The notes beneath the pieces are model-generated. The model searched no databases, was not told the origin of the DNA, and saw nothing but the letters and a program-made list of their open reading frames with translations. From positions 1 to 49,729 of IMG/VR virus record IMGVR_UViG_3300049216_000492: 49,729 nucleotides of DNA; one strand, 5' to 3'. The translations under genes and the position numbers were made by a program. Source of the stretch: a virus. Shown piece by piece: positions 34,601 through 43,152 of this stretch (position 1 is its first letter; every line of letters begins with the position of its first letter).

Positions 34601-34936
34601 AATAATATTTTGATAACCATTTGAAACTGTACCATAAACCCCTGCTATAGCATTCGTATTTCCGTTGTCAATGTTATTATACTGTCCGGTAATTATATCG
34701 TTAGCGCTACCACTAACTATCGCAGAATATGAAGATGTTGAAGATATTACATTTCCTGCACCCATCAATATTGATGCATAGCGTCCAGAATTGGTATTAC
34801 ATTGACCACCAAGTATCGCTGTATAATTACATGTGCCAATACCACCAGCGACATAGCCGCCTGATGCAGTGCTATCTCTTAGGGTTTGAAGTTGAGCTGT
34901 TGTATCAGCGCAAAATACATTGAAAATTGTGGCCAT
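31661..34936 (-). CDS. Giant Cys/Gly/Asn-rich solenoid repeat protein A
   Basis: 1091 residues, almost entirely an irregular 15-20-residue repeat of the form S-x-I-x-GG(G)-x-x-N-x-I (for example YSAIGSGEGNTI, SSIVGGAFNII). The pattern recalls YadA-head (Hep_Hag) left-handed beta-rolls. Unusually many Cys occupy the variable turns (NCICGG, FGCCSFIGGG). There is no signal peptide (start MATIFNVFCADTTAQLQTL) and no T9SS tail; the C-terminus (VNCLNACD, then AGSIVWKHCG) resembles phage-fibre ends. The first ~490 residues match protein B nearly exactly. Possible roles are surface adhesin, particle fibre, or a substrate of the adjacent glycosyl/sulfotransferases. Confidence 0.85.
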   Translation of the reverse strand: MATIFNVFCADTTAQLQTLRDSTASGGYVAGGIGTCNYTAILGGQCNTNSGRYASILMGAGNVISSTSSYSAIVSGSANDIITGQYNNIDNGNTNAIAGVYGTVSNGYQNIISGDNNTISNGFQNCICGGNLNYTGSGYQNTICNVSCSSIVGGAFNIIDTFGCCSFIGGGIRNHVSCIESAIGSGAGNSIASSRSFIGSGEGNNINSFSNYSAIGSGEGNTITGTATCVSLASFIGGGNSNAIREGSCNSSLMGGNQNSICCGAPFSTMGGGKANGIFTGSCYGFLGGGYKNCLSLDTFFGVLGGGCCNTIGGPSTGTPHSVPFAFIGGGSFNCIDATSGSNDHGVIIGGCCNIVCQNSVYGSILSGRANIVSGTNSSVNNGHCNHIAANFSYIGSGGNGTAAGAGNTICGDHSFIGTGQCNTVDRNSCFGIIAGGQQNCIAPATKWSTVSGGYCNLIAGSTTAGLVGCHSTIAGGCKNTICSDCSAISGGTCNIIDQGANSSVIGGGYINCIFPQSCNSFIGSGLCNFINTQSCYGFMGGGRGNNIGSIALGATPNYAVLAGGLQNTVSSYYSSITGGQNNNIDLISDHSSIVGGGCNEISGTSNIKGGPFDFIGGGCCNGICGTYSSVVGGEVNHVLGGHSSIAGGISNIVSNDCSTIIGGESNKLNGPHSVIAGGESNSLFADHSLIGSGFTNSSYDAFSFIGSGNTNFINTSGGSYNSIVNGKSGIIDNTKGLSTYSTVSNGYKNYIQGGNNNTIINGSSNCTYGAFNSIVNGINNQAIGNHAIVVGGDSNLAMNNCGIIVTGHQNKVCNGGFDTVINGFSNVICGAGVQQTCNNTISNGSCNSICIIFTDPTGFACNNFLGSGYSNRIEALFIGCNSSFNVLGSGSFNCIADAAYNFIGTGVNNWITNSLYNFIGNGVKNTIWGGSSCNSIVGGVLNCIDVFGCNDFIGGGYQNFIDNSSYLSIGGGYQNCILTRSNFGVIGGGQYNTIGNSGNQEYSVISGGKCNTVSGYYSSILGGCNNTVSGSYQYAGIFGCNINAVSNKTLHVNCLNACDTPLYAGQPAGSIVWKHCGSIGPTDMVLVLHP
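33400..34936 (-). repeat. Long direct repeat, copy 1 (5' half of solenoid gene A)
   Basis: This stretch matches 38170-39706 with a constant offset of 4770 bases, hence no indels. From about 34050 to 34920 the two appear identical; scattered single-base differences, many silent, begin near 34046 and become denser toward the repeat end. Confidence 0.9.
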
Positions 34937-35180
34937 GAGGGATAAATTATAAAGTGATCAATGAACTATATATCAAACTTACTCATTCTCTCTGAATAAA
35001 CAAATTATTTACAGTTTATTTTTTTAAGACCTTCTTTTACCAAATTTTATTAAATGGATCATATAGAGGAACTTCGAAAAGATATAATGTATATCTCAAG
35101 GAATTTTTGTTTTAAATGTTATTGCAGTTGGCTTTGATAATATTCTTCTATAGTAATGGCAAGTTTCTTATAATTTAATG

Positions 35181-36524
35181 CTATTGTTTTACGATCTTCT
35201 TTACTGTCTTATTGCCTTTTTCATCTATCATTTCTAATAAGTACATGCCAGCAGGCAGTGCATTAAGCGATACTGTATTGTTGCCTTCTTTTAGTATGCC
35301 TCGCTGTAATGTAGCTCCCACTAAGCTTAGTAAGTAATAGTTTGTGGGAGCGGTTATGTTATCTATTTGCAATGGGTCGTTTGTAGGGTTGGGATAAACA
35401 ATAAGATCATTTGGCAAAACAGTAGTAGAAACACCTAAATAGTGACAATCAGGATAAGTGATTTTTCTTATCCGATTATTAATGGCATCGGCAATGAAAA
35501 TATTACCACATGAATCAAGTGTTATTCCATAAGGATGGTTTAATTCTGCGGACAAAGCTGGTCCTCCATCTCCGCTAAAGCCTTGCATTTCATTTCCAGA
35601 AATATTGATAATAATGCCATTATCATTAATATAACGAACGTTTGTTCCATAGTCGGAAAAAAATACGTTTCCTAACCTATCTGTGACAATATCCCAAGGT
35701 ACAAGTGAAGCTTCTGTAGCCAATCCTCCATCACCATCGCAAGAATTTATTCCATTACCACCAACTGTGTTAATTATTCCCGCAGTTGAAATTCTCCTTA
35801 TTCGGTTGCTCCCCATATCTGCGATATAAATGTTTCCTGAATTATCAATTGCAACACCGTGAGGGTTATGTATCATTGCGTTAGTGGCATTCTCGCCGTC
35901 GCCGCTAAATCCGGGAGTGCCGTTACCAGCTATTGTGGTGATAATACCGGTATTAGACACTTTGCGTATTCTTTGGTTTCCATCCGTAAAATATAAATTA
36001 TCATCTTTATCAAAACACAGACCTAACGGATTTGTAATAAGTGCATCAGTAGCTGGCCCACCATCACCACCATACCCAACGATTTCTTTACCTGCATACG
36101 TCGAAATAATTCCTGTAATAGATACCTTACGTATACAACCCAAAAATTCACATGAAAAATATATATTTCCCCTTAAATCAACAGTTAGATTTCCAGGAAA
36201 ATCTATACTTGCATCAGTCGCAGCTCCACCATCCCCTGTGTCCCCAGATGAACCATTGCCCGCTATTGTCGTAATTATGCCAAAAGTTGATATTTTACGA
36301 ATATAATTTGATGCTTCTGATATATATATGTTACCTTCAACGTCTAATGCAACTCCTCCAGGCGTATTTAATTGCGCTAAAGTCGCTTGTCCACCATCTC
36401 CACTATGGCCTATGCTACCCGTGCCTGCTATAGTTGAAATGATTTGAGCATTAACTATTTGGGAAATAAATAGATAATTTATCAAAATATATTTTGATAG
36501 CGATGGAACTCTTCTCATAATCAC
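35181..36524 (-). CDS. Secreted NHL-repeat beta-propeller with T9SS tail (B)
   Basis: 447 residues, paralogue of the NHL protein at 30283-31611. N-terminal signal (to about residue 26, ending VNAQ), NHL repeats such as ITTIAGNGSSGDTGDGG and DLRGNIYFS, then a T9SS sorting domain (LIVYPNPTNDPLQI to GMYLLEMIDEKGNK). The last ~60 residues are much more similar to paralogue A than the propeller repeats are. It starts 2 bases after the stop of solenoid gene B, so the two are cotranscribed. A 244-base A+T-rich spacer separates it from solenoid A. Confidence 0.9.
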   Translation of the reverse strand: MIMRRVPSLSKYILINYLFISQIVNAQIISTIAGTGSIGHSGDGGQATLAQLNTPGGVALDVEGNIYISEASNYIRKISTFGIITTIAGNGSSGDTGDGGAATDASIDFPGNLTVDLRGNIYFSCEFLGCIRKVSITGIISTYAGKEIVGYGGDGGPATDALITNPLGLCFDKDDNLYFTDGNQRIRKVSNTGIITTIAGNGTPGFSGDGENATNAMIHNPHGVAIDNSGNIYIADMGSNRIRRISTAGIINTVGGNGINSCDGDGGLATEASLVPWDIVTDRLGNVFFSDYGTNVRYINDNGIIINISGNEMQGFSGDGGPALSAELNHPYGITLDSCGNIFIADAINNRIRKITYPDCHYLGVSTTVLPNDLIVYPNPTNDPLQIDNITAPTNYYLLSLVGATLQRGILKEGNNTVSLNALPAGMYLLEMIDEKGNKTVKKIVKQ

Positions 36525-36526
36525 TA

Positions 36527-39500
36527 TTATATAATTCTAACAATACAATTTCCAAAGCCGCCAGATGTGTCAACCCATAATGAGCCAGCTGGAATTGAAG
36601 GAGCCCCCGAGGCACTTCTACATAAAGAATTAAGATTAAGACAATTAGTATGAAAAGTGTTATTGCTCACAGCGGAAATATTGCATCCAAAGATAGCCGA
36701 ATGGCTATAGCCTGTTCCTATGTTATTGCCTGAACCACCTAAGATAGAAGAATATTCACTTGAAAGCGTATTATGTGACCCTCCTAAGATAGCTGAATAG
36801 CTGCAAGACATTGTATTATGGCCGCCACCGCCTATGAAACTGAGACTTTGAAATGCGCCACTGCTCGCCATACAATTGAACTGGCCGCCAGCAATAACGC
36901 TGTAATTCGATTGTACCAGTATTTGGTTGCAAGTTCCACCGCCTATAGAGGCAAAGCTGGAATCATTGATGTAGTTATTTTTACCACCGACAATAGTGTT
37001 GTGACAGGCTACCAATTCAAGGCAATTGCCTGTGCCACCAATTATACTGCTGCAATTAGAATTATTTAATATAGTATTATTGTTCCCGCCACCCATAAAT
37101 GTATAGGAAGAGTTGGAAGAAGAGTTAGCTTGTCCGCCACCAATAAAGGAACATGATGCTGTATTTAAAGAATTGGTATTACCGCTACCAATGAAAGCCC
37201 CCATACTGTTGTATATAGAATTGGTATTGCCACTGCCTATAAACGAATTTTGTGTATTGTTGGTAATTGTGTTAGACTGACCAGTGCCAATAAAGCTATA
37301 TGAAGAATCATCAATATAATTGGATACACCAGACCCGACAACATTATTGCGAGCAGTAGTAATAGGATTTGTAGTTTTTATTTGATTGCCTGAGCCGCTG
37401 CCAATGAAGTTGTAATAGGCAGAACCTGTAGTAGTCGGATTTATTACACATATTTCATTATTCGCCCCGTTACTGATCGTATTATAACTACTTTGAAAAT
37501 TGCCAGGCGCACAAACTATGTTATTCTGGCCATTTATGATCGTATCGTAGTCGCCGTTGATAACTGTGTTATTTTGTCCATCGCCGATAATACCGTAATT
37601 ATTCGAAAGGCAGTTATTTTGTCCACCAAGCACCATTGTATAGTTACCTATAGACTGATTTTTTTTGCCATTAAGGATGCTTCCGAAGTTAGCGTTTGTA
37701 AAATTCGTGTCACCTCCTACTATATTACTGTAGGCACCGTTGATGATTATATTACCGCAGCCGCCGCCAATTATTGTATAGCTGCTAAAAGTTTGGTTTG
37801 AATGGCCACCGACAACAGAAGAATATTTGCTTAAAATAAGGTTGTTGCTGCCACCGCCTATAAAATCAAAAGGTCCACCCGGTATATTTGTAGTGCCTGT
37901 AATGCAATTAGTATTGCCCCCAGCTATTGCGCTATGGTCGGATACCGGATCAATGGTGTTATTTTGCCCGCCAAGAATGGACGTATAACTTGCAGATACT
38001 GTATTTTGAAACCCACCTGCAATGGCATTATAACATGGGGAAGCACCAAGAGCGACTGAACCTATATTGTTTGCACGTCCTCCGCCCATAAACCCATAAC
38101 AGGACATTGTGTTAATGAAATTATTAACACCACCACCAATAAACCCGCCATAAGATTGAGGAAATATACAGTTGATAAAACCACCGCCAATAGCACTGCT
38201 GTTGGAACCTTGATCTATGATATTACAGGTGCCGCCACCAATGGCAGAGCAGTCGCTGCAAATAGTATTTTGGCAACCGCCTGCTATTGTGCTGTGGCAA
38301 CCCACGAGTCCCGCACTGGTGCTGCCTGCAATAAGGTTGCAGTAACCACCCGATACTGTACTCCATTTAGTAGCTGGTGCAATACAATTTTGTTGCCCAC
38401 CTGCAATAATGCCGAAGCAGGAATTTCTATCAACCGTGTTGCATTGGCCAGTGCCGATGAAGCTGTGATCTCCACAAATGGTATTACCTGCACCTGCTGC
38501 GGTGCCATTGCCACCACTCCCTATGTATGAGAAATTGGCGGCTATATGGTTGCAGTGGCCATTGTTCACAGAGGAGTTGGTACCTGAAACTATATTAGCC
38601 CTGCCACTAAGTATGCTACCGTATACTGAATTTTGACAAACTATGTTACAACAACCGCCTATGATAACGCCATGATCGTTAGAGCCGGAGGTAGCATCGA
38701 TACAATTGAATGAGCCTCCACCTATGAATGCAAAAGGAACAGAGTGAGGTGTGCCTGTAGATGGGCCGCCAATAGTATTGCAGCATCCTCCACCCAGCAC
38801 GCCAAAGAACGTATCCAGGCTTAAGCAATTTTTATATCCTCCTCCTAAAAATCCGTAACAAGAGCCAGTGAAAATACCATTAGCTTTACCTCCACCCATA
38901 GTGCTGAAGGGAGCACCACAGCAAATGGAGTTTTGGTTGCCACCCATTAGCGATGAATTGCAAGACCCTTCCCTGATAGCATTACTATTGCCACCGCCAA
39001 TAAAACTTGCTAATGAGACACATGTTGCGGTACCAGTTATAGTATTGCCTTCGCCTGAGCCAATAGCTGAATAATTAGAAAACGAGTTGATATTATTTCC
39101 CTCTCCCGAGCCTATGAAAGATCGCGATGAAGCGATTGAATTGCCTGCACCAGATCCTATTGCTGATTCAATACAAGAGACATGGTTTCTGATGCCCCCG
39201 CCAATGAATGAACAGCAACCAAATGTGTCAATAATATTAAAAGCTCCTCCAACTATAGATGAACAGGAAACATTACAAATAGTATTCTGATAACCTGAAC
39301 CAGTATAATTAAGGTTGCCGCCACATATGCAGTTTTGAAAGCCGTTAGATATAGTGTTATTATCACCGGAAATAATATTTTGATAACCATTTGAAACTGT
39401 ACCATAAACCCCTGCTATAGCATTCGTATTTCCGTTGTCAATGTTATTATACTGTCCGGTAATTATATCGTTAGCGCTACCACTAACTATCGCAGAATAT

Positions 39501-39706
39501 GAAGATGTTGAAGATATTACATTTCCTGCACCCATCAATATTGATGCATAGCGTCCAGAATTGGTATTACATTGACCACCAAGTATCGCTGTATAATTAC
39601 ATGTGCCAATACCACCAGCGACATAGCCGCCTGATGCAGTGCTATCTCTTAGGGTTTGAAGTTGAGCTGTTGTATCAGCGCAAAATACATTGAAAATAGT
39701 AGCCAT
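36527..39706 (-). CDS. Giant Cys/Gly/Asn-rich solenoid repeat protein B
   Basis: 1059 residues with the same S-x-I-x-GGG-x-x-N-x-I repeat as protein A. N-terminal ~485 residues are essentially identical to A; from about GTCNIIDQG onwards the sequences diverge, have different numbers of repeats, and B becomes poorer in Cys and richer in Ser/Asn. C-terminus FGCNISAVSN through SIPAGSLWVDTSG. No signal peptide is visible. It forms an operon with NHL protein B. The variable C-terminal half suggests that this is the functional or exposed end under diversification. Confidence 0.85.
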   Translation of the reverse strand: MATIFNVFCADTTAQLQTLRDSTASGGYVAGGIGTCNYTAILGGQCNTNSGRYASILMGAGNVISSTSSYSAIVSGSANDIITGQYNNIDNGNTNAIAGVYGTVSNGYQNIISGDNNTISNGFQNCICGGNLNYTGSGYQNTICNVSCSSIVGGAFNIIDTFGCCSFIGGGIRNHVSCIESAIGSGAGNSIASSRSFIGSGEGNNINSFSNYSAIGSGEGNTITGTATCVSLASFIGGGNSNAIREGSCNSSLMGGNQNSICCGAPFSTMGGGKANGIFTGSCYGFLGGGYKNCLSLDTFFGVLGGGCCNTIGGPSTGTPHSVPFAFIGGGSFNCIDATSGSNDHGVIIGGCCNIVCQNSVYGSILSGRANIVSGTNSSVNNGHCNHIAANFSYIGSGGNGTAAGAGNTICGDHSFIGTGQCNTVDRNSCFGIIAGGQQNCIAPATKWSTVSGGYCNLIAGSTSAGLVGCHSTIAGGCQNTICSDCSAIGGGTCNIIDQGSNSSAIGGGFINCIFPQSYGGFIGGGVNNFINTMSCYGFMGGGRANNIGSVALGASPCYNAIAGGFQNTVSASYTSILGGQNNTIDPVSDHSAIAGGNTNCITGTTNIPGGPFDFIGGGSNNLILSKYSSVVGGHSNQTFSSYTIIGGGCGNIIINGAYSNIVGGDTNFTNANFGSILNGKKNQSIGNYTMVLGGQNNCLSNNYGIIGDGQNNTVINGDYDTIINGQNNIVCAPGNFQSSYNTISNGANNEICVINPTTTGSAYYNFIGSGSGNQIKTTNPITTARNNVVGSGVSNYIDDSSYSFIGTGQSNTITNNTQNSFIGSGNTNSIYNSMGAFIGSGNTNSLNTASCSFIGGGQANSSSNSSYTFMGGGNNNTILNNSNCSSIIGGTGNCLELVACHNTIVGGKNNYINDSSFASIGGGTCNQILVQSNYSVIAGGQFNCMASSGAFQSLSFIGGGGHNTMSCSYSAILGGSHNTLSSEYSSILGGSGNNIGTGYSHSAIFGCNISAVSNNTFHTNCLNLNSLCRSASGAPSIPAGSLWVDTSGGFGNCIVRII
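38170..39706 (-). repeat. Long direct repeat, copy 2 (5' half of solenoid gene B)
   Basis: Partner of 33400-34936. Same orientation, 4770 bases apart, about 1.5 kb long, suitable for gene conversion or for unequal crossover that would delete one solenoid plus one NHL gene. Confidence 0.9.
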
Positions 39707-40384
39707 AAATAAAGATTTATGAAGTTGTATAATAAAGTGTATAACAAACCTAAATAAGAAAATTGGAAAAACAAATTTTTCTTTGGTTATTTTACGATTA
39801 CTTTTAAATAAATCTATTTTTGTAGATCATTACATTTCTGAAGAGGTATAGAATTTAAATCTTACGATTGGTGTCAAGGATTTGCATTAATGTTCATTGC
39901 AACCGAGCCTAAAATTTATCTTCTTTGAGGAGGTGGGCGAAAAATACTTTGCTTCTATCCTCGTGGGCAATAAGGATAGCATTTTATCAAGTTTTACAGT
40001 TTATGGGGTAAGCAGTGACCCTCCTAAACCTCTCTGGTTGGTCTTACCTCCTCCTATATATGAAAATAATAGCTCCTCAGGTTATTGCGATGCTCTCGCG
40101 GGCCATTCTCCCGGCAATTTTTTAATGCTACTCGCCGTGGCCATGAGTGGTATTAACCAGTCGAGGGTATCCTGTAGCTTTTCTACTTTTTTGTGAGTTC
40201 CTGTATTTGTTCTTCTACTGTCATACAAGGCTATTTTATTTCATTGATAAATTTATATTGTAATCCTGTGCTTTGATATTGCTGTCGTAAGACACAGATT
40301 AAAACAATGCGCAACTACCTGAGTGGCTAATCAGGCGAAAACAACAATACAGGGGAAAATTAACCCAGACAAAGGCGTGTTAGA
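39707..40384. other. Gene-poor A+T-rich spacer with one decayed reading frame
   Basis: Upstream region of solenoid gene B. Besides the frameshifted fragment at 40082-40224 I see no convincing gene. A 99-codon plus-strand frame at 39897 lacks recognisable features. The promoter of the solenoid B operon should be just upstream of 39706, but no clean -7 box stands out. Confidence 0.4.
40082..40224 (-). pseudogene. Frameshifted small coiled-coil gene
   Basis: From ATG 40222-40224 the frame reads MTVEEQIQELTKK then stops. One base less in the A6 run would be one base short: shifting frame there continues VEKLQDTLDWLIPLMATASS and KKLPGEWPARASQ to a TAA at 40082-40084. The two parts join into one plausible 47-residue coiled-coil protein. 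It is either a one-base-deletion pseudogene or a slippage site (A6). Confidence 0.5.
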
Positions 40385-40618
40385 TTATTTCTTATCGTTA
40401 TCATAAAACACTGTAGAGGCGAGTACAGAAAATACTTTGCTGTCGCCGATAGAAGCATCCGGGAACACAACGATGCCAGGCTGAATTCTTCCAATGATTG
40501 ATGTATTTGGTGAACCATCTCCGATAGGAGCATCCGGGAACACAACGAGGCCGGGCTGAATTCTTCCAATGATTGATGTATTTACTGCGATTTCTTGTTT
40601 TTTAGTTTCGGTATTCAT
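40385..40618 (-). CDS. Small repeat peptide with two IQPG..VFPDA units
   Basis: 77 residues: MNTETKKQEIAV, then two near-identical 25-residue units (NTSIIGRIQPGLVVFPDAP and NTSIIGRIQPGIVVFPDAS, each followed by IGD), then a short tail. The units are duplicated at DNA level with a 75-base period. Shares the IQP..VFPDA motif with the peptide at 30079-30279. No signal peptide or Cys. A multi-core modified peptide, a tag, or a small scaffold are all possible; I do not recognise the family. Confidence 0.6.
   Translation of the reverse strand: MNTETKKQEIAVNTSIIGRIQPGLVVFPDAPIGDGSPNTSIIGRIQPGIVVFPDASIGDSKVFSVLASTVFYDNDKK
40446..40583 (-). repeat. 75-bp period tandem duplication in the small peptide gene
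   Basis: Copies at 40446-40508 and 40521-40583 differ at only a few bases over 63 bases. The period is a multiple of three, so the peptide repeat stays in frame. Confidence 0.9.
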
Positions 40619-40624
40619 ATGCAG

Positions 40625-40895
40625 TAGATGTTAATTATGTGGATAATCTGAACTGCAAATTTCAGGAGCTTGGTTCTTATAATCTGCACGTGCAACTTCA
40701 GTTTGTTTTAGCATTTCATTTAGCTCAGCAACTATATTTGCCTCTGTTTGGCTCTCTTGTAGGTTTTAGAACATAAGAAGTTGGTTTTGCAAAATTGCTT
40801 TTTAGCATCTCGTTAGTTGTTTCAGCATTCGCTCAATGTTCTTGATTGATGCTAATTCTTCTGTAGTTATAAATACTTTTTCTCTGTTTTAAGAT
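40625..40895 (-). pseudogene. Decayed coding remnant
   Basis: The minus strand shows pieces of coding-like sequence in two frames: EELASIKNIERMLKQ, TTNEMLKSNFAKPTSYVLK and NIVAELNEMLKQTEVARADY then NQAPEICSSDYPHN ending at a TAA. Stops and apparent frameshifts separate them. The repeated NEMLK motif suggests one former coiled-coil protein. It lies directly upstream of the small repeat-peptide gene on the same strand. Confidence 0.4.
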
Positions 40896-41017
40896 AATTG
40901 CGAAAGCCCTAATAGGAAAAACAAAATATATATCAAATGTACTAAATTACTTTAAATAATCTAAATTTTCTTACTGATTATTTTATTAAGAAGTATTTTT
41001 GACTGAATTTCATTTTT

Positions 41018-41911
41018 ATGGATCACTTAGATGCACTGGAGGCGGAGGCCATAAATATATATAGGGAGGTGGCCGGGCAGTTCAAAAATGCTGTTTTACT
41101 GTTCTCGGGAGGTAAGGATAGTACGGTGCTAATACACTTGGCGTTAAAGGCTTTCTATCCCTACAAGCCTCCATTTATGGTACTGCACGTAGATACAGGA
41201 CATAACTTTGAAGAGGCACTGCAATTCAGAGATGAGTTGGTAGCCCAGTATGGGCTACACTTTTTGGTGCGCAAGGTAGCAGATACGATAAAAGAAAAAG
41301 GGCTGGAGGATGCAACCGGGAAATTCCCCAGCAGGAATGTGCTGCAAAGCCACACGCTACTGGCAGCTATAAGCGAGCATGGATTTGATGCCTGTATAGG
41401 TGGTGGGCGCAGGGATGAGGAGAAGGCAAGAGCGAAGGAGCGCATATTCTCGGTAAGGGATAAGAATGGGGCGTGGCAGCCATATGAGCAAAGACCGGAA
41501 CTGTGGAATCTATATAATGGCCGTGTCACCAATAGCAATAATGTGCGGGTGTTCCCAATCAGTAATTGGAGCGAATTAGATGTATGGAATTACATACGAA
41601 GAGAAAAAATAAAACTACCATCCATCTATTTTGCGCATGAGCGGGATTGTATGTTGCATAATGGAAGGCTAATAGCTATCTCGGAGTATATAGATGTAGA
41701 GCCGGGTGATATAGTAGTTCGCAGACAGGTGCGGTATCGCACAGTAGGCGATATGACCTGCACGGCTGCAGTGGAAAGCAATGCAGCAACAATGGATGAG
41801 GTGATCGTGGAGATTGCTGCATCTGGCATGAGCGAGCGGGGCGAAACGAGGATAGACGACCAGTTAAGTGATGCAGCTATGGAGGACAGGAAGATGAAGG
41901 GGTACTTTTAA
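41018..41911 (+). CDS. cysD: Sulfate adenylyltransferase subunit 2
   Basis: 297 residues, the catalytic PP-loop subunit of ATP sulfurylase (ATP + sulfate to APS). PP-loop LLFSGGKDSTVLIHL, then FMVLHVDTGHNFEE, GGGRRDEEKARAKERIFS, FPISNWSELDVWNYI and a C-terminal RKMKGYF, all at normal positions and length. It is followed 29 bases later by cysN. There is no cysH/cysI nearby, so the pathway probably stops at PAPS for the sulfotransferase at 27.5 kb. Confidence 0.96.
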   Translation: MDHLDALEAEAINIYREVAGQFKNAVLLFSGGKDSTVLIHLALKAFYPYKPPFMVLHVDTGHNFEEALQFRDELVAQYGLHFLVRKVADTIKEKGLEDATGKFPSRNVLQSHTLLAAISEHGFDACIGGGRRDEEKARAKERIFSVRDKNGAWQPYEQRPELWNLYNGRVTNSNNVRVFPISNWSELDVWNYIRREKIKLPSIYFAHERDCMLHNGRLIAISEYIDVEPGDIVVRRQVRYRTVGDMTCTAAVESNAATMDEVIVEIAASGMSERGETRIDDQLSDAAMEDRKMKGYF

Positions 41912-41940
41912 TTCTTCGACAAACTCAGTAGAAATAATTT

Positions 41941-43152
41941 ATGGATATACTTAGGTTTATAACAGCAGGGAATGTGGATGATGGAAAGAGTACCCTCATA
42001 GGGCGACTGCTGTATGATACACGCAATATAAAAAGCGATGTATTGCAATCGGTCGGTGGTGATGATGAGGTGAACCTTGCTTTTATCACGGACGGGTTGC
42101 GGGCGGAGCGGGCACAGGGCATCACTATTGACGTTGCTTATAAATACTTCACTACGGCCAGCCGCAAGTACATCATCACAGATGCGCCGGGGCATTTCCA
42201 ATACACTAAGAACCTCGTAACGGGGGCATCGGCTGTGGATGCTATGATCATACTCATAGATGCGATGAATGGCATTACGGAGCAAACACGGCGGCACTCG
42301 TTGGTGGCTTCTTTTCTGGGGATAAAGCATGTTGTTGTGGCTATTAATAAGATGGATGCTGTGGGGTATGATGAAAGTGTGTATGCAGAAATCAAAAAAG
42401 GGTTTGAAGCAATAGCCGAAAAACTGCAACTGGCAGATATAATCTTCATACCAATAAGCGCACTGAAGGGTGATAATGTGCTGGATGCGTCTGCAAATAT
42501 GGAATGGTATAGCGGTACTACGCTTATGCAGTATTTGGAAAACTGTATGCCTGTGCGCACAAAGAGCGATGCCGCAAGGCTATCTGTGCAGTATGTACTT
42601 GACAAGCAGGAACAGTTGTATTCAGGTAAGATGCTATCGGGCAATATAAAGGTAGGTGATACGGTGTGCGTGAACCCGCAGCAGGGTATGGCAATAGTGC
42701 AAAAAATAATAAACGGCTATGATGATGTGCAGGAAGCTAATACGGGTGAAAATGTAACTCTGCAAATAAGTATTAAGGCAGAAAGAGGCAGTATGATTAC
42801 GCACTTTTACCAGCAGCCAACGCTATCGAAGGAGTTGGAAGGAACCATATGCTGGCTGTGCGAGGATGTGCTTGATACGGATAAAGAGTATTTGCTGCGG
42901 ATCAATGCGATGGAAACGGTGTGCAGGATAGCGGTGCTGCATAAGATAGATATTCATTCTTATGATGAATATGAAAGTAAAAAGCCTTTGAACGTAAATG
43001 AATTTGCGCGGGTGCAAGTCAATACTACTGATGTGGTGGCATATGATGCGTTTGATTTATTACAGGACAATGGCAGGGGCATAATCATTGACATGGAGAC
43101 AGGTGGAACTTTTGGTGCTATTGTTTTTAATATTCAACAGTCTAAAAACTGA
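41941..43152 (+). CDS. cysN: Sulfate adenylyltransferase subunit 1 (GTPase)
   Basis: 403 residues. EF-Tu-like GTPase that drives CysD: G1 GNVDDGKSTLIGRLLYD, DxxG as DAPGHFQYTKNLVTGAS, NKMD in VVAINKMDAVGYD, then domains II/III. No C-terminal APS kinase fusion, consistent with the separate cysC at 24.5 kb. Length is normal for an unfused CysN. Confidence 0.96.
   Translation: MDILRFITAGNVDDGKSTLIGRLLYDTRNIKSDVLQSVGGDDEVNLAFITDGLRAERAQGITIDVAYKYFTTASRKYIITDAPGHFQYTKNLVTGASAVDAMIILIDAMNGITEQTRRHSLVASFLGIKHVVVAINKMDAVGYDESVYAEIKKGFEAIAEKLQLADIIFIPISALKGDNVLDASANMEWYSGTTLMQYLENCMPVRTKSDAARLSVQYVLDKQEQLYSGKMLSGNIKVGDTVCVNPQQGMAIVQKIINGYDDVQEANTGENVTLQISIKAERGSMITHFYQQPTLSKELEGTICWLCEDVLDTDKEYLLRINAMETVCRIAVLHKIDIHSYDEYESKKPLNVNEFARVQVNTTDVVAYDAFDLLQDNGRGIIIDMETGGTFGAIVFNIQQSKN

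Noticed and set aside
31661-39706. CRISPR-like repetitive DNA
   Set aside because: The periodicity comes from degenerate codons of a protein repeat; there are no identical short repeats with regular unique spacers.
39897-40196. 99-codon plus-strand frame
   Set aside because: No recognisable features, antisense to a decayed gene, no promoter or leader.
40896-41017. Riboswitch or SAM-responsive leader before cysD
   Set aside because: The A+T-rich leader shows no conserved riboswitch core.
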